Shown here: piece after piece, positions 20,891-32,850 of the stretch | Numbering within the stretch: position 1 is the stretch's first letter | Layout: each line of letters begins with the position of its first letter | From: Hysterangium stoloniferum | Taxonomy: Eukaryota > Basidiomycota > Agaricomycetes > Hysterangiales > Hysterangiaceae | Direction: 5' to 3' | DNA length: 64,000 nucleotides | NCBI GenBank assembly: GCA_015178975.1 | Contig: WHVD01000185.1 | Coordinates: forward strand, 62,001 to 126,000 | Program-made: the position numbers and the translations under genes | Notes under the pieces: model-generated | Database searches by the model: none | What the model was told of the DNA's origin: nothing | Seen by the model: only the letters and a program-made list of their open reading frames with translations

Positions 20891-23800
20891 ATGAACTACC
20901 TGCGAGGCGCCTTCAGTGCCGCCTCGCAATATTATAAGGATTTACCTCCAATAAATCCATCCACACTTACGGGTGCAATCGATGTTATCGTCATTGAAAG
21001 ACCCACAGAGAACGGTGCCACCGAGCTGGTGTGCAGTCCCTTTCACGTTCGATTTGGCAAGTGGCAGGTCCTCAGGCCAGGAGAGAAGAAGGTGTGACTA
21101 TCGCATGTTCTTCATCTTACTCAACCATCCACGCTCAATTCCCCTGCTCTAGGTCAATGTTCTCGTAAACGGCCACCCTATTCCATTTGACATGAAGATC
21201 GGTGACGCCGGCGAGGCTTTCTTTGTCTTTGAAACAGACGAGGATGTGCCTGAGGAGCTTATTACTAGTCCTTTATTGAAGCCTGCAGATGCTGGGCAAC
21301 CCGACAACCGTGATGTATCAGCACCAGAGGGGTTCCCGGTTAAAGTGGACAAGGAAGAGGTGCAGCATGCAGTTCAGGCCCCCCCTATTTTAGACGGCAC
21401 AGTAAGTCGTATAATATAATATTTCTGTTTCTACCTGTCTACATCTCCATTAGCAAACCCAGGAACCTGAATTTTTGGATCTAGATGCCTCTGAGCATCT
21501 GGACAAGCAAGCTAGTATGCTTCATGCTACATCCGATACCACCCAGCCTTCCGTTTTATCTACAACTAGACCCCACCAGGCAGATACCAAAGGAGCTCGT
21601 CTCGATTATTTTATGACAACGGCAACGGCCGTTCGTGATTATACAACATCGAACATACCACAATTGGTTGGCGTGCGTAGGGGTAGAAGCAGTGGTAATA
21701 CCGAAGAGGCCGATCCTGGAGACGAGGTTTTGCCACCCGTCGACCAACGGGATATTCGACCGCCTGATGTCACATATCATCACGGTATGTAGTCCTGGTT
21801 CTATAGTAAACTTGTATTAACAATTCCTTTCGGTTTCAGATGTTGTTTTGGACGCGGCCGGTTATCACTCGAAGGGTCCCTCCGAGAGGACAATTAGAGC
21901 TGATGATACATGGCCCCAGCCGAAGGAGTAAGTCAATTATTGTGTGCTTTGTTTCAAGCATCTCATTGGCTGGGATTGTTACAGCGGCCCCAGTCATCTC
22001 CTTCCGAGTGGTCTGTGTTGATTGACTTCCGATTCTCTCCGTTGCTAACGGTGAGAATAGAATCCACATCTCCAGCTCCTACGCCAGAGCCCTCCCGTGA
22101 GTTTTACCCCCTTGAATTACGAGTGGTTACGAATGAATACCAATGCAGGTACACCCAGCCCCGGATCCTCACTTGGCTCGTATGTATAGTCAGATTGAAA
22201 ATGACATCAAAAAAATACTAAAGATTGTCCAAACAGCTCTGATTTACGCCCGTGCCGTGCTACATCGGAGCCGCCACAGTATGGTGTATCGGCCTCGCCA
22301 CCGCCTGAGTACTCATGGGAGTGGGGTGCATTCCCCCAAAGGTCCCCCACTCAAGAGCGCCTTCCGGGCACCGAGTTCAGTTTTCCTCACGATGCAGGTT
22401 TTCCTCCAAAGCCAACAAAGAGTCTCCCAGAACCACGTGCAGAATCTCCTCCGCGCAGCCGGTCACCTATTCCTGAGGCTGATACCGTAAAACTGGAGGG
22501 CGATTCAGTTTGTCCTCATTTGATATGGCTTGAATTTGAAGGCCAGCGATTAGGGTTTGAGCTGAGCTTGTGCGGGGAAGGCGTTAGACATGAGGGACCG
22601 TTCGAGGTCGCGCGGCGATTTGACGACTGCAGGGTTTCGTTCAAAGATATGATGGCCAACGACGGTATCGTCCACAGCAGCGAGTTAGTTGTCCGTTGGG
22701 ACGATGAGTGAGTTCTGCAGATTTGTTTTTTCCGCCCACGTTTTCCCCTAAGTGTGTCGCGAACATAGCTATATTTTCCGGAGTGATAATTCCCCGCTAA
22801 TGCCCGCTTTGGTGAGCTGGCGACTGCGTTCTTTGTCCGCTCCTGCATCCCTGGACAGGACAGATACGAAGGTAGAAGGTGTGACCGCCCCCCTTCCCCG
22901 ATCATCTACTTGGTCACGCTGGTGGAGTCGTTCTGGTACTCTGATCATAAAGCCATCACCGAGTGCGCCAGAGATGAGACCCTCGCTAGAGCATGCAGAA
23001 TCTGCGCCTGCTGATTCGGTAAGTTTTGGATTCTCACTATTACTTTCGGGGGTTCACCTCGCATGCTAGCCACATCGTGAGGTTACAGCTTCCACAGTTC
23101 CTTTCCCTGCCACCCTGCCACCAACACCTCCGCCCCCCTCGGGTAAGAAATATGCAAAAACACTTCGACTTACATCAGATCAATTGGTGAGGCGGTGTTT
23201 TTTTTTTTTTGGCGCAGAAGAGGACGAGTTACTGAGATTGCATTCAAGAGCGCGCTTCGGCTGAACAAAGGAGCCAATAGCATCACGTTCTCTCTATCAG
23301 CCACAGGCCAAATCGCCTGCACAGCTCGAATTTTCGTTTGGGATTCGACCGATCAGATCGTCGTCTCTGATATTGATGGCACTATTACGAAGTACCATCA
23401 CCATCTCTTGCTGATCTGATCGTCGCTGACTATAACGTGAATATTTTGCAGATCTGATGCTTTAGGGCATGTATTTACTTTAATCGGCCGGGATTGGACC
23501 CATCTCGGAGTTGCGAAGCTTTATACTGATATATGTCGAAATGGCTATAAAGTCATGTATTTGACGTCCCGCGCTATTGGCCAGGCTGATTCGACACGAG
23601 ATTATCTTAAAGGAATTAACCAGAATAATTATCAGCTTCCTGAAGGGCCCGTTATCATGAGCCCAGATAGACTACTTACAAGTTTACACCGGTGAGTTTT
23701 TTTCTGGCATGAACAAAGCCCGAGGGCTCTGCTTATAATTTTCCCCCCACAGCGAAGTCATCATGCGAAAACCGGAGGTATTCAAAATGGCCTGTTTGCG

Positions 23801-24708
23801 AGATATCCAACGATTGTTTGGCACATCATTGCATAACCCGTTCTATGCCGGATTTGGAAATCGGATTACGGACGCGCTGTCATATCGAAGTGTCGATATC
23901 CCAAGCGCTCGGATATTTACTATTGATTCTTCGGGAGAGGTTAAGATGGAGCTTTTGGAGCTTGCGGGATACAAGTCATCGTGGGTCGTTTTCGCAGATT
24001 ATTTTTGGTTATGCGATTTTAAATCTCCCGGGGGGTAGATATATCCACATGACTGACATCGTGGATCAAATGTTCCCTCCCATCAATCGCAAATGGGCAC
24101 CGGAGTACACAGACTTCCATTTTTGGCGACGCCCGATTGTGGAGTTCGAGCTTCCAGAAGCCTTAACTAGGCCACCGAGCCCCGCCTTGAGTGCTCGAAG
24201 CGATACCACGACTCTTAGCCGCCTACGGAATTTCAGTCTTGGTCGATCTTCGAGAGCGCATTCCCCTGAAAGCAGCATCAGCTCAAGGTCAGTGCCGAAG
24301 GACTCTCAGAGCAGCCTTAATAAGCATTTGCGGTCGGCTGTGTCTCTTGATCGGTTCGGCTCCTTCCTACCGGTGGGCGAGGGTGTAGAATATGTCGACA
24401 TTTATGCGAAGGGGAAGAATGACGATGTCCATTTTGTGCCCAATGACCGTGGCAGCAGGCCAGGCACCATACCGGGCTCGTTAGATTTGTCGACGGGAAT
24501 GCGCGATCCGAGGTGGATTAAGGACAGGGATGATGACCCGGGCAACGTTGAGGATGATGAAGATGATAATGAAGACGGGATAGAAGACGGGATGGATGGT
24601 GAGGATGACGGCGGAGACGAGAGCAGTTATGCTGGAGAGGTGGCTGACGAAGCTTTCGACGACGACCTGCTTGCGACTGGCGAGATGGAGAACGTTCCCT
24701 TCCTATGA
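20891..24708 (+). CDS. PAH1: Phosphatidate phosphatase, lipin family (PAH1/SMP2)
   Basis: Mg2+-dependent phosphatidate phosphatase converting phosphatidate to diacylglycerol at the nuclear/ER membrane. Fourteen exons starting at 20891, 21153, 21454, 21840, 21985, 22061, 22149, 22237, 22769, 23082, 23249, 23452, 23753 and 24039 give about 1022 aa with frame kept at every junction. The N-lipin domain is residues 1-110 (MNYLRGAFSAASQYYKDLP, then VNVLVNGHPIPFDMKIGDAG). A disordered middle contains YSWEWGAFPQ. The C-lip catalytic domain has the HAD motif DIDGT split from TKSDALGHV by an intron, then RDWTHLGVAKLY and MSPDRLLTSLHREV. An acidic tail ends the protein. The tiny exon at 21985-22010 is the least certain boundary. 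Confidence 0.93.
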
Positions 24709-25500
24709 GCACACGCACACGCACACAGTAACTATGTATTTTGGGCTGTATCATATCCTCGAGGCTAATTGACCGCAATTATGTATTTGTTCAGGAAGCA
24801 CAATATTAATTAATGTTTATTCTGTTATTGATTTGAAATATTTGTTAGACTAGGCGTACTTTCAGTGGACGGAACTTGCGATTGGGGATTTTTAATCCAG
24901 GATAGGCTAACGGTAAACTGTTAAACTAATCTGAATCGTTTTAGTGACTTGGGGTGGTGCGATGACTAGATGGCATGCACGGGATTCTAGTACTTGGTAT
25001 ACACGATCTGTGTATATAACATGCCACACGCTTCAAGTATCCCAATATTTTTTCCGATCTTCTGGTCCTACTCTGCCCTCACTGCCAACGGAACGGCCAG
25101 AAAGGCGACAATGTTGTTGATATGTTTCGTATCTCGTCGCATATCATGTCCCGATGCCTGCGTCTCTGCCGCAACCTGGTAGTATGGGCTGCCCTCGGGA
25201 CTGAACCACGGACGGCCCTTGTGACAACTTCAGTATCAGAGTTCTTTCTACCCACCCCGAAACCTCCCGCTTTGCTAAATAGTCCAGAACCTATCCTTGT
25301 CAGGCCCATGCTGGTTCTCTCTTCCGGTGCTAGTACTGGTCTCTCCCGTTCTTGACCCCCGTTCCATTCAAACTGCCGCTATGGACCTCGTTGGACCCGA
25401 TAAAACAAAAACAAGGCGATGCCAATTGCGACAGAACTCCGATACATCACTGGCGTATCGGAGTTCTATGAGTTCCTTTGACATATTCTGTCAGTCTCTT
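24709..25500. other. Intergenic region, no gene seen
   Basis: Starts with a short CA repeat (cacacgcacacgcacac) in the PAH1 3' region. Scattered frames of 60-80 codons have no splice continuity and no family resemblance. Confidence 0.5.
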
Positions 25501-25890
25501 TTTTCGAAAAGGTTTCATCGCACGCCCCTCCCAGATCACCATACTTCCCTGTTCCTCCTGTTCACGCTGGATCAGACAGCTGGTTTGCGGCTGGATTTTT
25601 GGATTTTCGGAACTTCACATGAGATGAACGACGGCGCGTGGCCGGACTGAAGGCAGGACTCCGGCTGGTGGCGTACAGCTGTAGTCAAACGATCGACTGT
25701 CGTCTACGGGTCGCTGCAGATTTCATGAACTTCACATTCCATCTAGATGACCTGGTGGACTATTCGGATTCTCACGACTGAATCCTATTCTCCGATATTG
25801 TCTTGGACGCTCTTCATTGCCCACATGATTATTCCCGTAAGCTTCCAAACGGGAAGTTACTGCCAGAAACTAGACCTTACCCGAGTATAT
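25500..25890 (+). pseudogene. Sesquiterpene synthase relic (third locus copy, exon 1 region)
   Basis: A plus-strand frame aligns with exon 1 of the two intact synthases: GSDSWFAAGF, then DERRRVAGLKAG, RLRVAADFMNF, the metal motif HLDDLVD, then SDIVLDALHCP and PNGKLLPETR. It is broken by at least two in-frame stops, a TGA before DERRR and a TGA after SDSHD. No NSE-helix exon was found downstream. It is clearly more diverged than copies 1 and 2 from each other, and it lies on the opposite strand, so it is an older paralogue or a separate lineage. Confidence 0.8.
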
Positions 25891-26750
25891 TTGTCCGTTA
25901 GTTTTTCGCTCATGATTTAAAGAGAATGGTAACAAGACATTTATGTAATTAGCTTTAGTATCTGGAGACGTTGCATCCACAAGGCAAAACTGGGTATAAA
26001 GGGCAGGTTTTGCAAAAGCGTGAGGAAACGTTTCATATCTATAGGAGAGATCAGGCTATGATGCCACACCTAATGTCCCGCATGAATCATAGTACAGCTT
26101 TATGCCAAACTTGTGGTGTCCTTACCCAGTCGGTGAATCAAGCTTTGCCCACACAAATCACACATATTAAAGGTACAGTGTTACCTAAATCCTGCAGTCA
26201 GCCCCCACCGGACAAATTGCCCAATTCTTCCACTCATCCTTACATCTCCTTTGCAACCCCAATTCTACGATGGCGCAACCTTCTGTATGGGTTTCTCTCT
26301 ACGGTTCTATCTGTCGATCTCCTGTCCTCCTACCGAACCTTTCTGTATCTAACTGAAATCCGACGCATCCAATTACAACATCCCATCCATGAGATTAGTA
26401 GGGATATGCATCATCAGGACTGCCATTCCGGGGATCTCCAACTCTTGCATCGTTGGACACGCCTTTGAGACCCGTTGTCCACATTAGCAATAAATGGGAG
26501 CGGTGTAGAACCTTGACTGTTTGTCTCTTTGGAGACTCGGCATTTCTAAAAAAGACAGAGTACAGCATTTTGCATCTGAATGGCTGCAGTTTGCGAACAT
26601 CAAGTTTCAATCTATTGGAGGAAGAAATAGGGACATCTGGCGGCATTTGGAGGCGTTGACGGTCCTTCGTATTCTTATATAGGGACTGAAAACTTGGCCG
26701 TGGATAAATGCCGATACACAATGGAGTTGGGGCTAGACGACAATATAGCA
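25891..26750. other. No gene recognised
   Basis: A 165-codon open frame (25971-26468, +) has no recognisable domain or coding-like composition. Around 26490-26660 a frame with WERCRTLTVCLF and ILHLNGCS faintly resembles leucine-rich segments of basidiomycete F-box proteins, but this is too weak to call. Confidence 0.35.
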
Positions 26751-27341
26751 GTGATACGGAGGTGCAAGGGTTTGGGCTGCGCATCATCGTCGAGACCCGG
26801 CATTTTCGTGCGGGCGTGTGGAGCATCCATATCTACATCAATTCCTTCAGCACCATAATCAGCGTGATCGGGCAATAGGTGGAGGGTTGTGGCTTGCTGA
26901 AGACCACTCTTTAAGAATATAGTGATGAGAGGGGAAGGCAAAAATCTAAGAAGGGCTATTCTAAGTTGATATTCAAACTGAATAACTGTAGTGTACATGG
27001 AAAGAGCTTTATACTACATTGAGATGGGTGATTGGGAAGCTGATCAGAGAAACAAAGTGTAAGATGGATCAAAGGGAAGTGATGATGAGGTGGGGAGTGA
27101 GAGAAACTAATGTATGGTACTAAACAACAATATTAGGTGGCAATAAGGAGTATATGTGGAGATGGGAATGGAGGAGTGGATGGAACAGAGATGGAACAGA
27201 GATGGAACAGGATGCTGGTTCATTATAAACAAGTATTGGGAGTGCCACAAGGGGTAATGATGTGGGTGGAGGCTCCAATAATGAGACAAGGTTTCTTGGT
27301 GAAAAGCAAGGTGCGGGAGTCTGGAAATGATGGGATCCTAA
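26750..27341. repeat. Repeat family B, copy 1 (probable decayed LTR)
   Basis: Shares words and order with 29690-30496: ttgtggcttgctga, tctaagttgatatt, gtacatgg...ttttata/ctttata, ggtggcaa and the common end gggatcctaaca. The end TAACA resembles the 3' terminus of the family A LTR at 29568. CpG is rare throughout. The left boundary is uncertain. Confidence 0.5.
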
Positions 27342-27356
27342 CAGCTGTGGTGGGAA

Positions 27357-27560
27357 CTCAGAGGTCCACCACCAAAACCTTGGAAAGAACTGTGATAGGA
27401 ACCAGGAGGTCCACCACCAAAACCTTGGAAAGAACTGTGATAGGAACCAGGAGGTCCACCACCAAAACCTTGGAAAGAACTGTGATAGGAACCAGGAAGT
27501 CCACCACCAAACTATGATGAGAGCTATGATGCAAACTCAGAGGTCCACCACTGGGATAAC
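27357..27560. repeat. 45-bp minisatellite
   Basis: Three nearly perfect copies of a 45-bp unit (about 27361-27495) plus degenerate flanking copies. One plus-strand frame repeats RSTTKTLERTVIGTR; one minus-strand frame repeats PGSYHSSFQGFGGGP. Both frames meet stops soon after the array, so this is a tandem repeat and not a demonstrated gene. Confidence 0.85.
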
Positions 27561-27785
27561 TACTGTGATGCAGGCTGTTGTGGATTGTGTGGATCAATGG
27601 AGGAGGTGGAGTGTTGTCAGGAACCGGAAAACCCACAGCCTCCAGGCTCCCAGACCCTGTCCTACATGCTCCCAACCCTCTATATTGTATAGTTACAACT
27701 GGAGTTCCCACCAGAGCCCACACGTCAACTTGTTTATGACTCTCTGTATGCACCCCACCCTGTCTGCCCCCAACTAGATACCTTC

Positions 27786-28695
27786 TGTTATGACCCGGAA
27801 TCCATCAGACTCTGCCCATTCACAGTTGACATCTCTACATGCTCTTGGTCATCTCCTGAACTGGACTCTGACCAGACTCCTGGGACTTGCACATCACCCT
27901 ATATGCACCAGTTGTCAGACTCCACTGGACTTGCACCTCAACCTGTGTATATCTAACACTGTGTCATATACACCAGTCCTTGGACTCCGCTGGACCTGGA
28001 CATCAACCTGCTTATACCTGACACTCTGTATCTCATGGACCAGTCACTGGACTCTGAACGGACTCCTGGACCCCCTCTAACAGAGCATAGAACCCTGCTC
28101 CTGTTATGGTCAAATGATCTGTTGTGTGTCTCATGTGCCAGTTGTCGGACTCCACCGGACTCCAAACTCCACCCTATATACACCCAACACTCCGTATCTC
28201 ACAGACCAGTCACCAGACCCTGACTGGACTCCCCAGAACCCCTCTAACAGAGCCCTGTTCCCATTATGGTCTAATGACCTGTTATGTTTCAGACCCCACT
28301 CCTGTTCCATTCTGTCCCTAATACCTAGTTTGGTATTTAATTGTTTCATTTTATGTTTAATAGTTCTGCCTCTCATTAATACCAGATTTGGTATTATTAC
28401 ATTTCACAGTCTATATAAGTCTGCTATATTCATGTACTTAGAATCCAGTTTCAATCTCGAATAAGTTTCCCTTGAACAAGTTATACCCCTGATCCAGTCT
28501 CTGCTCCAGTCTCTAGTCTGCTTGTCTGTCTGCATGCTCGATTCCCAGAACTCCCACAGGAACTCCAGAATCTACATCTTCCTGTATGCATTCTGTCAGC
28601 TTGAAATATGGACACCCGAATGAGTGTACAAGGGCACAGCCTATAAGCTGAAGCCAAGTCCATTCTCAGCAGTACTTCTGGTAATTATTCTGATA
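27786..28695 (+). repeat. Gypsy-type LTR family A, CpG-depleted copy
   Basis: Begins TGTTATGACCCGG, carries a TATA word (gtctatataag, about 28408) and the tail word aagctgaagccaagtcc (about 28645). It aligns in order with the LTR at 28729. CG dinucleotides are largely replaced by TG or CA. The 3' end and a target-site duplication could not be fixed. Confidence 0.7.
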
Positions 28696-28723
28696 CCACA
28701 TTCCTTGTACTACTAATCCCTGG

Positions 28724-29573
28724 AAACTTGTTACGACCGGACAATCCCGCCGGACTCCGGGCACTAACCTGTACGCCCCCACGCACTACAAGCACCAATC
28801 GTCTGTTTATAGGATTTCCCGCCTGGACTCCGTTACGTCAAGACTCGTTACGTTCAACCTCATTACGACACATATCAGTCACCGGACTTCCCCCGGACTC
28901 CGTCTCTGTCTATGTCTGTCTTCGACCCACGCATCAGTCACCAGTCCCCACTTAGAATCCCGTCACCGCTCTAATCGAGCCCCGTTCCCGTTTTAGTCAA
29001 ATGACCTGTCACAATTTAGGACTCCACTCCCGCTCCGTTTCCCGTTATGGGTTATGCTTTGTCATGATTCGGACTCCGCTCCGTTCCGTTCCGTTCCTAA
29101 CACCAATTTGGTGTTTACTATTCCTGTTTTATGTTTTGTTAGTTTCGTTTTGTTATTACTGGATTCGGTATGTCATGCATTCCACGGTCTATATAAACTG
29201 GCAGATGTTGTACATACAATCCAGTCAGAAAATTAGCTTAGATTCCCCCCAGTAATCTAATAATATTTTCTGCTCTAAAACCTTACTTGATTCACATTGC
29301 TCGCACTAGTCGGAGCCCACGGGCTCTGGCGCATCTACCTCTCTCAACCAACTCGACTCACGACCCACGACCCCCAACCTACGACCCACGACCTCCGACT
29401 TACAACCTACGACCCACGAACCCCACCCGGACTCCCCAGGATCCCCGTCCATCCGTTTGAAATTGGACAACGCGATCTAGCGAGGGCACAGCCTATAAGC
29501 TGAAGCCAAGTCCTACCGGATATCCTGCGGGTTTCTCTGGAAACCCGGCCTGTGTGTGTATCCTAACAAAACT
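28724..29573 (+). mobile_element. Solo LTR (Gypsy family A), CpG-rich, with target-site duplication
   Basis: An 840-bp LTR (28729-29568) begins TGTTACGACCGG and ends TATCCTAACA, flanked by AAACT on both sides (28724-28728 and 29569-29573). It has a TATA word (gtctatataaactgg, about 29190) and the family tail word (about 29500). It is rich in CG, unlike its neighbours, so it is probably the youngest insertion in the island. No internal retrotransposon genes adjoin it. Confidence 0.92.
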
Positions 29574-29689
29574 CCCCGGACTTATTACCTGGGGACTCCA
29601 TGGGACTTCCTCGGAACTTATCCCTTTGGTTCGTGAACTTAACAAGTGTGTCCAAAAACACTACCACCAATACTCAGAGGTACTGGAAG

Positions 29690-30496
29690 AGGTCTAGGTG
29701 AGCTTGCAGGGGTCCACACATTTGATGTGTATTCCAGAAGTGACATTAATGGTGATCCTACAAATTGCCAATCAGTGGTACATATACAGGGTAACTAATG
29801 TACTGTTAAGACCTAAGCAAGGGGTTAAGAAGGGGCTCTATGTTGGAGGGCCAATAATAGAGATTGTACTAGTTGGGAGGTCTGATTCTATCAAACAGGT
29901 GGAGATTTGCTTCAATTTATGTGTTGCACCCTTGTATGAAGTGTTAAGGTGCTCTGGTATTTCAAAACAGAGTGGATAGTATGATAAGAACTATAAACAA
30001 CACTTAGCTCAGTTGACCAGAGGGCCAATATACTAAGAGTTGTAGGGCAAAGAGTTGTGGCTTGCTGACAATGTCTTTGAGGGCATTAGGAAGGGAGTAA
30101 GACAGCTGAAGACTGAATGGGGGTAATCTAAGTTGATATTAGAACTGAGGAGTAGTAGCATACATGGTAGGAATTTTATACAAACGTGTAACAGATGAGC
30201 AGAGGTCCAATCAAGGAAGCAAAAAGTAGTGACAGGTCAAAGGAAGCATGGGAAGGGGTGAGGATCAGACTAGAACTAAATACAAAGTAACAAAAGTATT
30301 CTAGAGGGTATGAGGTGGCAAATAACATTCACACATAGAATGGGTGATGGGAGAGCATCAGGATGGAGACAGGACAGGATGACAAAAAGGGAAAGACATG
30401 GTGAAACAGGTGTTGGGGCACCATGGGTGGTGACACCATGGTCAGGGGTACCAATAAAACAAGGTTGTGGGGGGCCAAATGACTGGGATCCTAACA
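29690..30496. repeat. Repeat family B, copy 2 (probable decayed LTR)
   Basis: Counterpart of 26750-27341 in the same orientation, ending gggatcctaaca at about 30496. The sequence is almost free of CG dinucleotides. A 93-codon open frame (29698-29979) has no recognisable domain. Confidence 0.5.
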
Positions 30497-30599
30497 TTAT
30501 CCCACTCTGTTGTTAATGTCTCATACTCTAGTCTTCAGCAACTTTGAGACTCTAATCATCTTCAACCTTAGACTCTGCCCTCCAGTTATCAGCTGAGTG

Positions 30600-30725
30600 T
30601 TAATTACTTATTTGAATGTACTTCTTGGTTGTTTCTGAAATACCAGAGCACTCAGATAGTTCATGTGAGGGCACAACACATAAGTTGAAGCCAAACTCCA
30701 CTTGTCTTAGTGCCAGACCCCAGTT
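30600..30725 (+). repeat. Family A LTR tail fragment
   Basis: Contains gagggcacaacacataag and ttgaagccaaactcc, a CpG-decayed version of the tail word found at 560, 28645 and 29500. The rest of the LTR cannot be traced. Confidence 0.5.
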
Positions 30726-30879
30726 AAGTACATACAGACCTCCTGGTTTTCCACCTAATTCACCTTGCATTCCAATATCTCAACAAACATCCCAAAGGGG
30801 GTCTTGTCATCCAATACCATGGTTGAGGTACAGTTCTTCAACCAAACAGCATGCTTTAACACCTCTGACCATAAGAACT

Positions 30880-31580
30880 TCAGTAGTTCAGCTGCAACAG
30901 TCATAGCACATATATGCTCCAGCAATGTATGTATGCTCAAAATGATCTTGGATCCAATGAGTGGCATTTTGTATCTATCAATGGCCTTTGGTGCATAAAA
31001 TGCTACTGATTGAGGTTTATTTAGTTTAATAGACAATTTCGATGCTATTCTGCACAAGGTTGACATTGTACATCTAGCTATGAAGAACATGGTTAATCTC
31101 AGTCAGACACAAGATGAGGAAGTGGGGGATGGAACAATATCTGTCATCATCCTTGGTATGCATCTGTCATATTTATAACAGTAACCTCATTGAACTTGTA
31201 ACAACAGTTGGGGATATCTTGGCTCAATCTCTTCCTCTCCCTGAGCAGCACATCCACCCTGTCATCATCATTGCTACCCTCAAAAAGCCTTGAATAAGAG
31301 TTTAGACATCCTGAAAAGTATTGCCATGCCCATAAATACCTCTTCCTACAAGGAAATGCTGTAACTCATCAAAGCATGCACCAGCACTAAATTTGTCACC
31401 TGCTGGTCAGACATAATGTGCCAACCAGCTCTCGATATATACTGTCAGAAGGAAGATGCAAGGATCAAGATGGTCAACATTAAGTGATATGCTTGTGTTA
31501 AAAAAGTTTCCGGTGGCGAAATTGAGCAGAGTCAAACTTTGGATGGCATCTTGGTCAATAAGGACATGAAAAGTGTGTAG
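30880..31580 (+). pseudogene. CCT3: CCT3 (TCP-1 gamma chaperonin) pseudogene fragment
   Basis: Pieces of the cytosolic chaperonin gamma subunit appear in order in changing frames: AATVIAHICSSN, MLKMILDPMSGIL, KNMVNLSQTQDEEVGDGT (functional form has GTT at the end), VGDILAQSLPLPEQHIHPV, SLDILKSIAMPI, LIKACTSTKFV, and VSGGEIEQSQTLDGILVNK. Stops and frameshifts separate them. An apparent intron remains between SVIIL and VGDILAQ, so this looks like a duplicated genomic fragment rather than a retrocopy. Base changes are largely C-to-T and G-to-A, as in the surrounding CpG-poor repeats. Confidence 0.85.
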
Positions 31581-31985
31581 TGGTGAACATAAGGGTGTTA
31601 AATTACACAGGGATCATCTGGAAAGGCACTACTTAAACTTAGGCAGATAAAGAAAATAGTAAGTCACTAATAAGATTAACACTGGAATCTAAGTAGAACC
31701 GGTGTTCAACATGGATGTAGATCCTCCCAATGATTCTGACTCCACACAGCCTGAGGAATTACCTTGTCAAAATGAACAAAATGGTGTTTTAAGGTAATGA
31801 CATACATGTCAAAACCGTGTTGTTCTCTCACCGAACCCGCAGTCACCTCTCTCACTGTCTACACTGGCCATTTCATTTCCATGGGCCGTTAAAAATAGTG
31901 TCACACATAACCACCGGGTGCCACTTTAAGGAAGCAAATTTGGGGATAAGGTTGGGAAGGGCGTCCAAAATAAAGTTGACTTTAT
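31581..31985. other. No gene recognised
   Basis: A short plus-strand frame at 31711 (MDVDPPNDSDSTQPEELP) is open for 28 codons and then stops. Its composition is protein-like, but there is too little to identify it. Confidence 0.3.
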
Positions 31986-31991
31986 GATTTC

Positions 31992-32850
31992 TTAGTGCCT
32001 GATGACAGGTGAAGTTGGGTTAATCAAATCAATCGACATAAAAGGTCGATTTCCCATTCGCTGTTTGAATGCTGGATGGGTTTCCGTCCCATTAACATAG
32101 CATGCGAGATTGAAGTCATTTAATACACCAAAAATTTCACTCTTTTCACATCGAAACATCAAATTCCCAAGACTGATGTCACGATGAAGGATTTTTGCCA
32201 TTATGTATAACCAATGTTGGCCTAGATTCCACGTCAGGAAATGGATGGCCTACATTATAAAGCAATAGACTGGCATCTTAAGATTTCATGAAATATGTTA
32301 TGTACCGGAAGATGGTTTGGGACCCAATTATGCTGTGAATCGGACGAGGCGATGTAGTGTGCGTGGTTAATATACAGGATTCTGCTTCTTTTCTGACTTG
32401 GCCAGCTGACTGTGAGAACGGCGACAGAGGACGTAGAAGACACATCAACTCTGAAAATAGACGTAGCACGCCCGATTAATGCATATTGGCGGAAGGTAAT
32501 CGCTTGCAGGGTGACGGTCGGGCCATCTGGGAGTTGTAATTTTTGTCCAACAAGGAGTCTCGTGAAAGGGTGCCTAACAATGCGGTCTCCTTTGAGAAGG
32601 GGATATAAATTATGGTGACTTCAGTTGCAAGGCCGTGCGCTCGGAGATCCAGCCCAGAGTATGCTATCAGCATTGCAGCAAATTTGTCCTGCTTGTGATA
32701 AAGTCGAGTTGCGATCCGGCGTTCAGGGCATGATCGTAATATAAAGTTGAATTTTAAAATCTGTGATAAACGAATTGATGATTTGATTGGGTAGATTCCC
32801 ATTCGACAGTGCAGGTTGATGTATAGATTATCACCCCTCATGATCATGGT
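31992..32850 (-). pseudogene. FunK1-type protein kinase relic
   Basis: FunK1 kinases are a large family in basidiomycetes. On the minus strand, pieces occur in order: FAAMLIAYSGLDLRAHGL, TFRQYALIGRATSIFRV, VLTVSWPSQ, WVPNHLPVHN, then the catalytic-loop segment LHRDISLGNLMF, GVLNDFNLACYV and NRPFMSIDLINPTSPVIRH. A frameshift near 32560 and a stop at about 32255 interrupt it. The C-terminal lobe is missing after 31992. The DFG-like position reads DFN. The gene is probably dead. Confidence 0.72.

Noticed and set aside
25971..26468. 165-codon plus-strand open frame
   Set aside because: No recognisable motif, irregular composition, and no intron logic in a genome where genes are intron-rich.
26490..26660. 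Possible F-box/leucine-rich relic
   Set aside because: Only one short segment looks right, and there is no F-box motif upstream and no second repeat.
27137..27753. Long frames on both strands across the 45-bp repeat
   Set aside because: The repeat unit is a multiple of three so frames stay open by construction. No start, splice or domain support.
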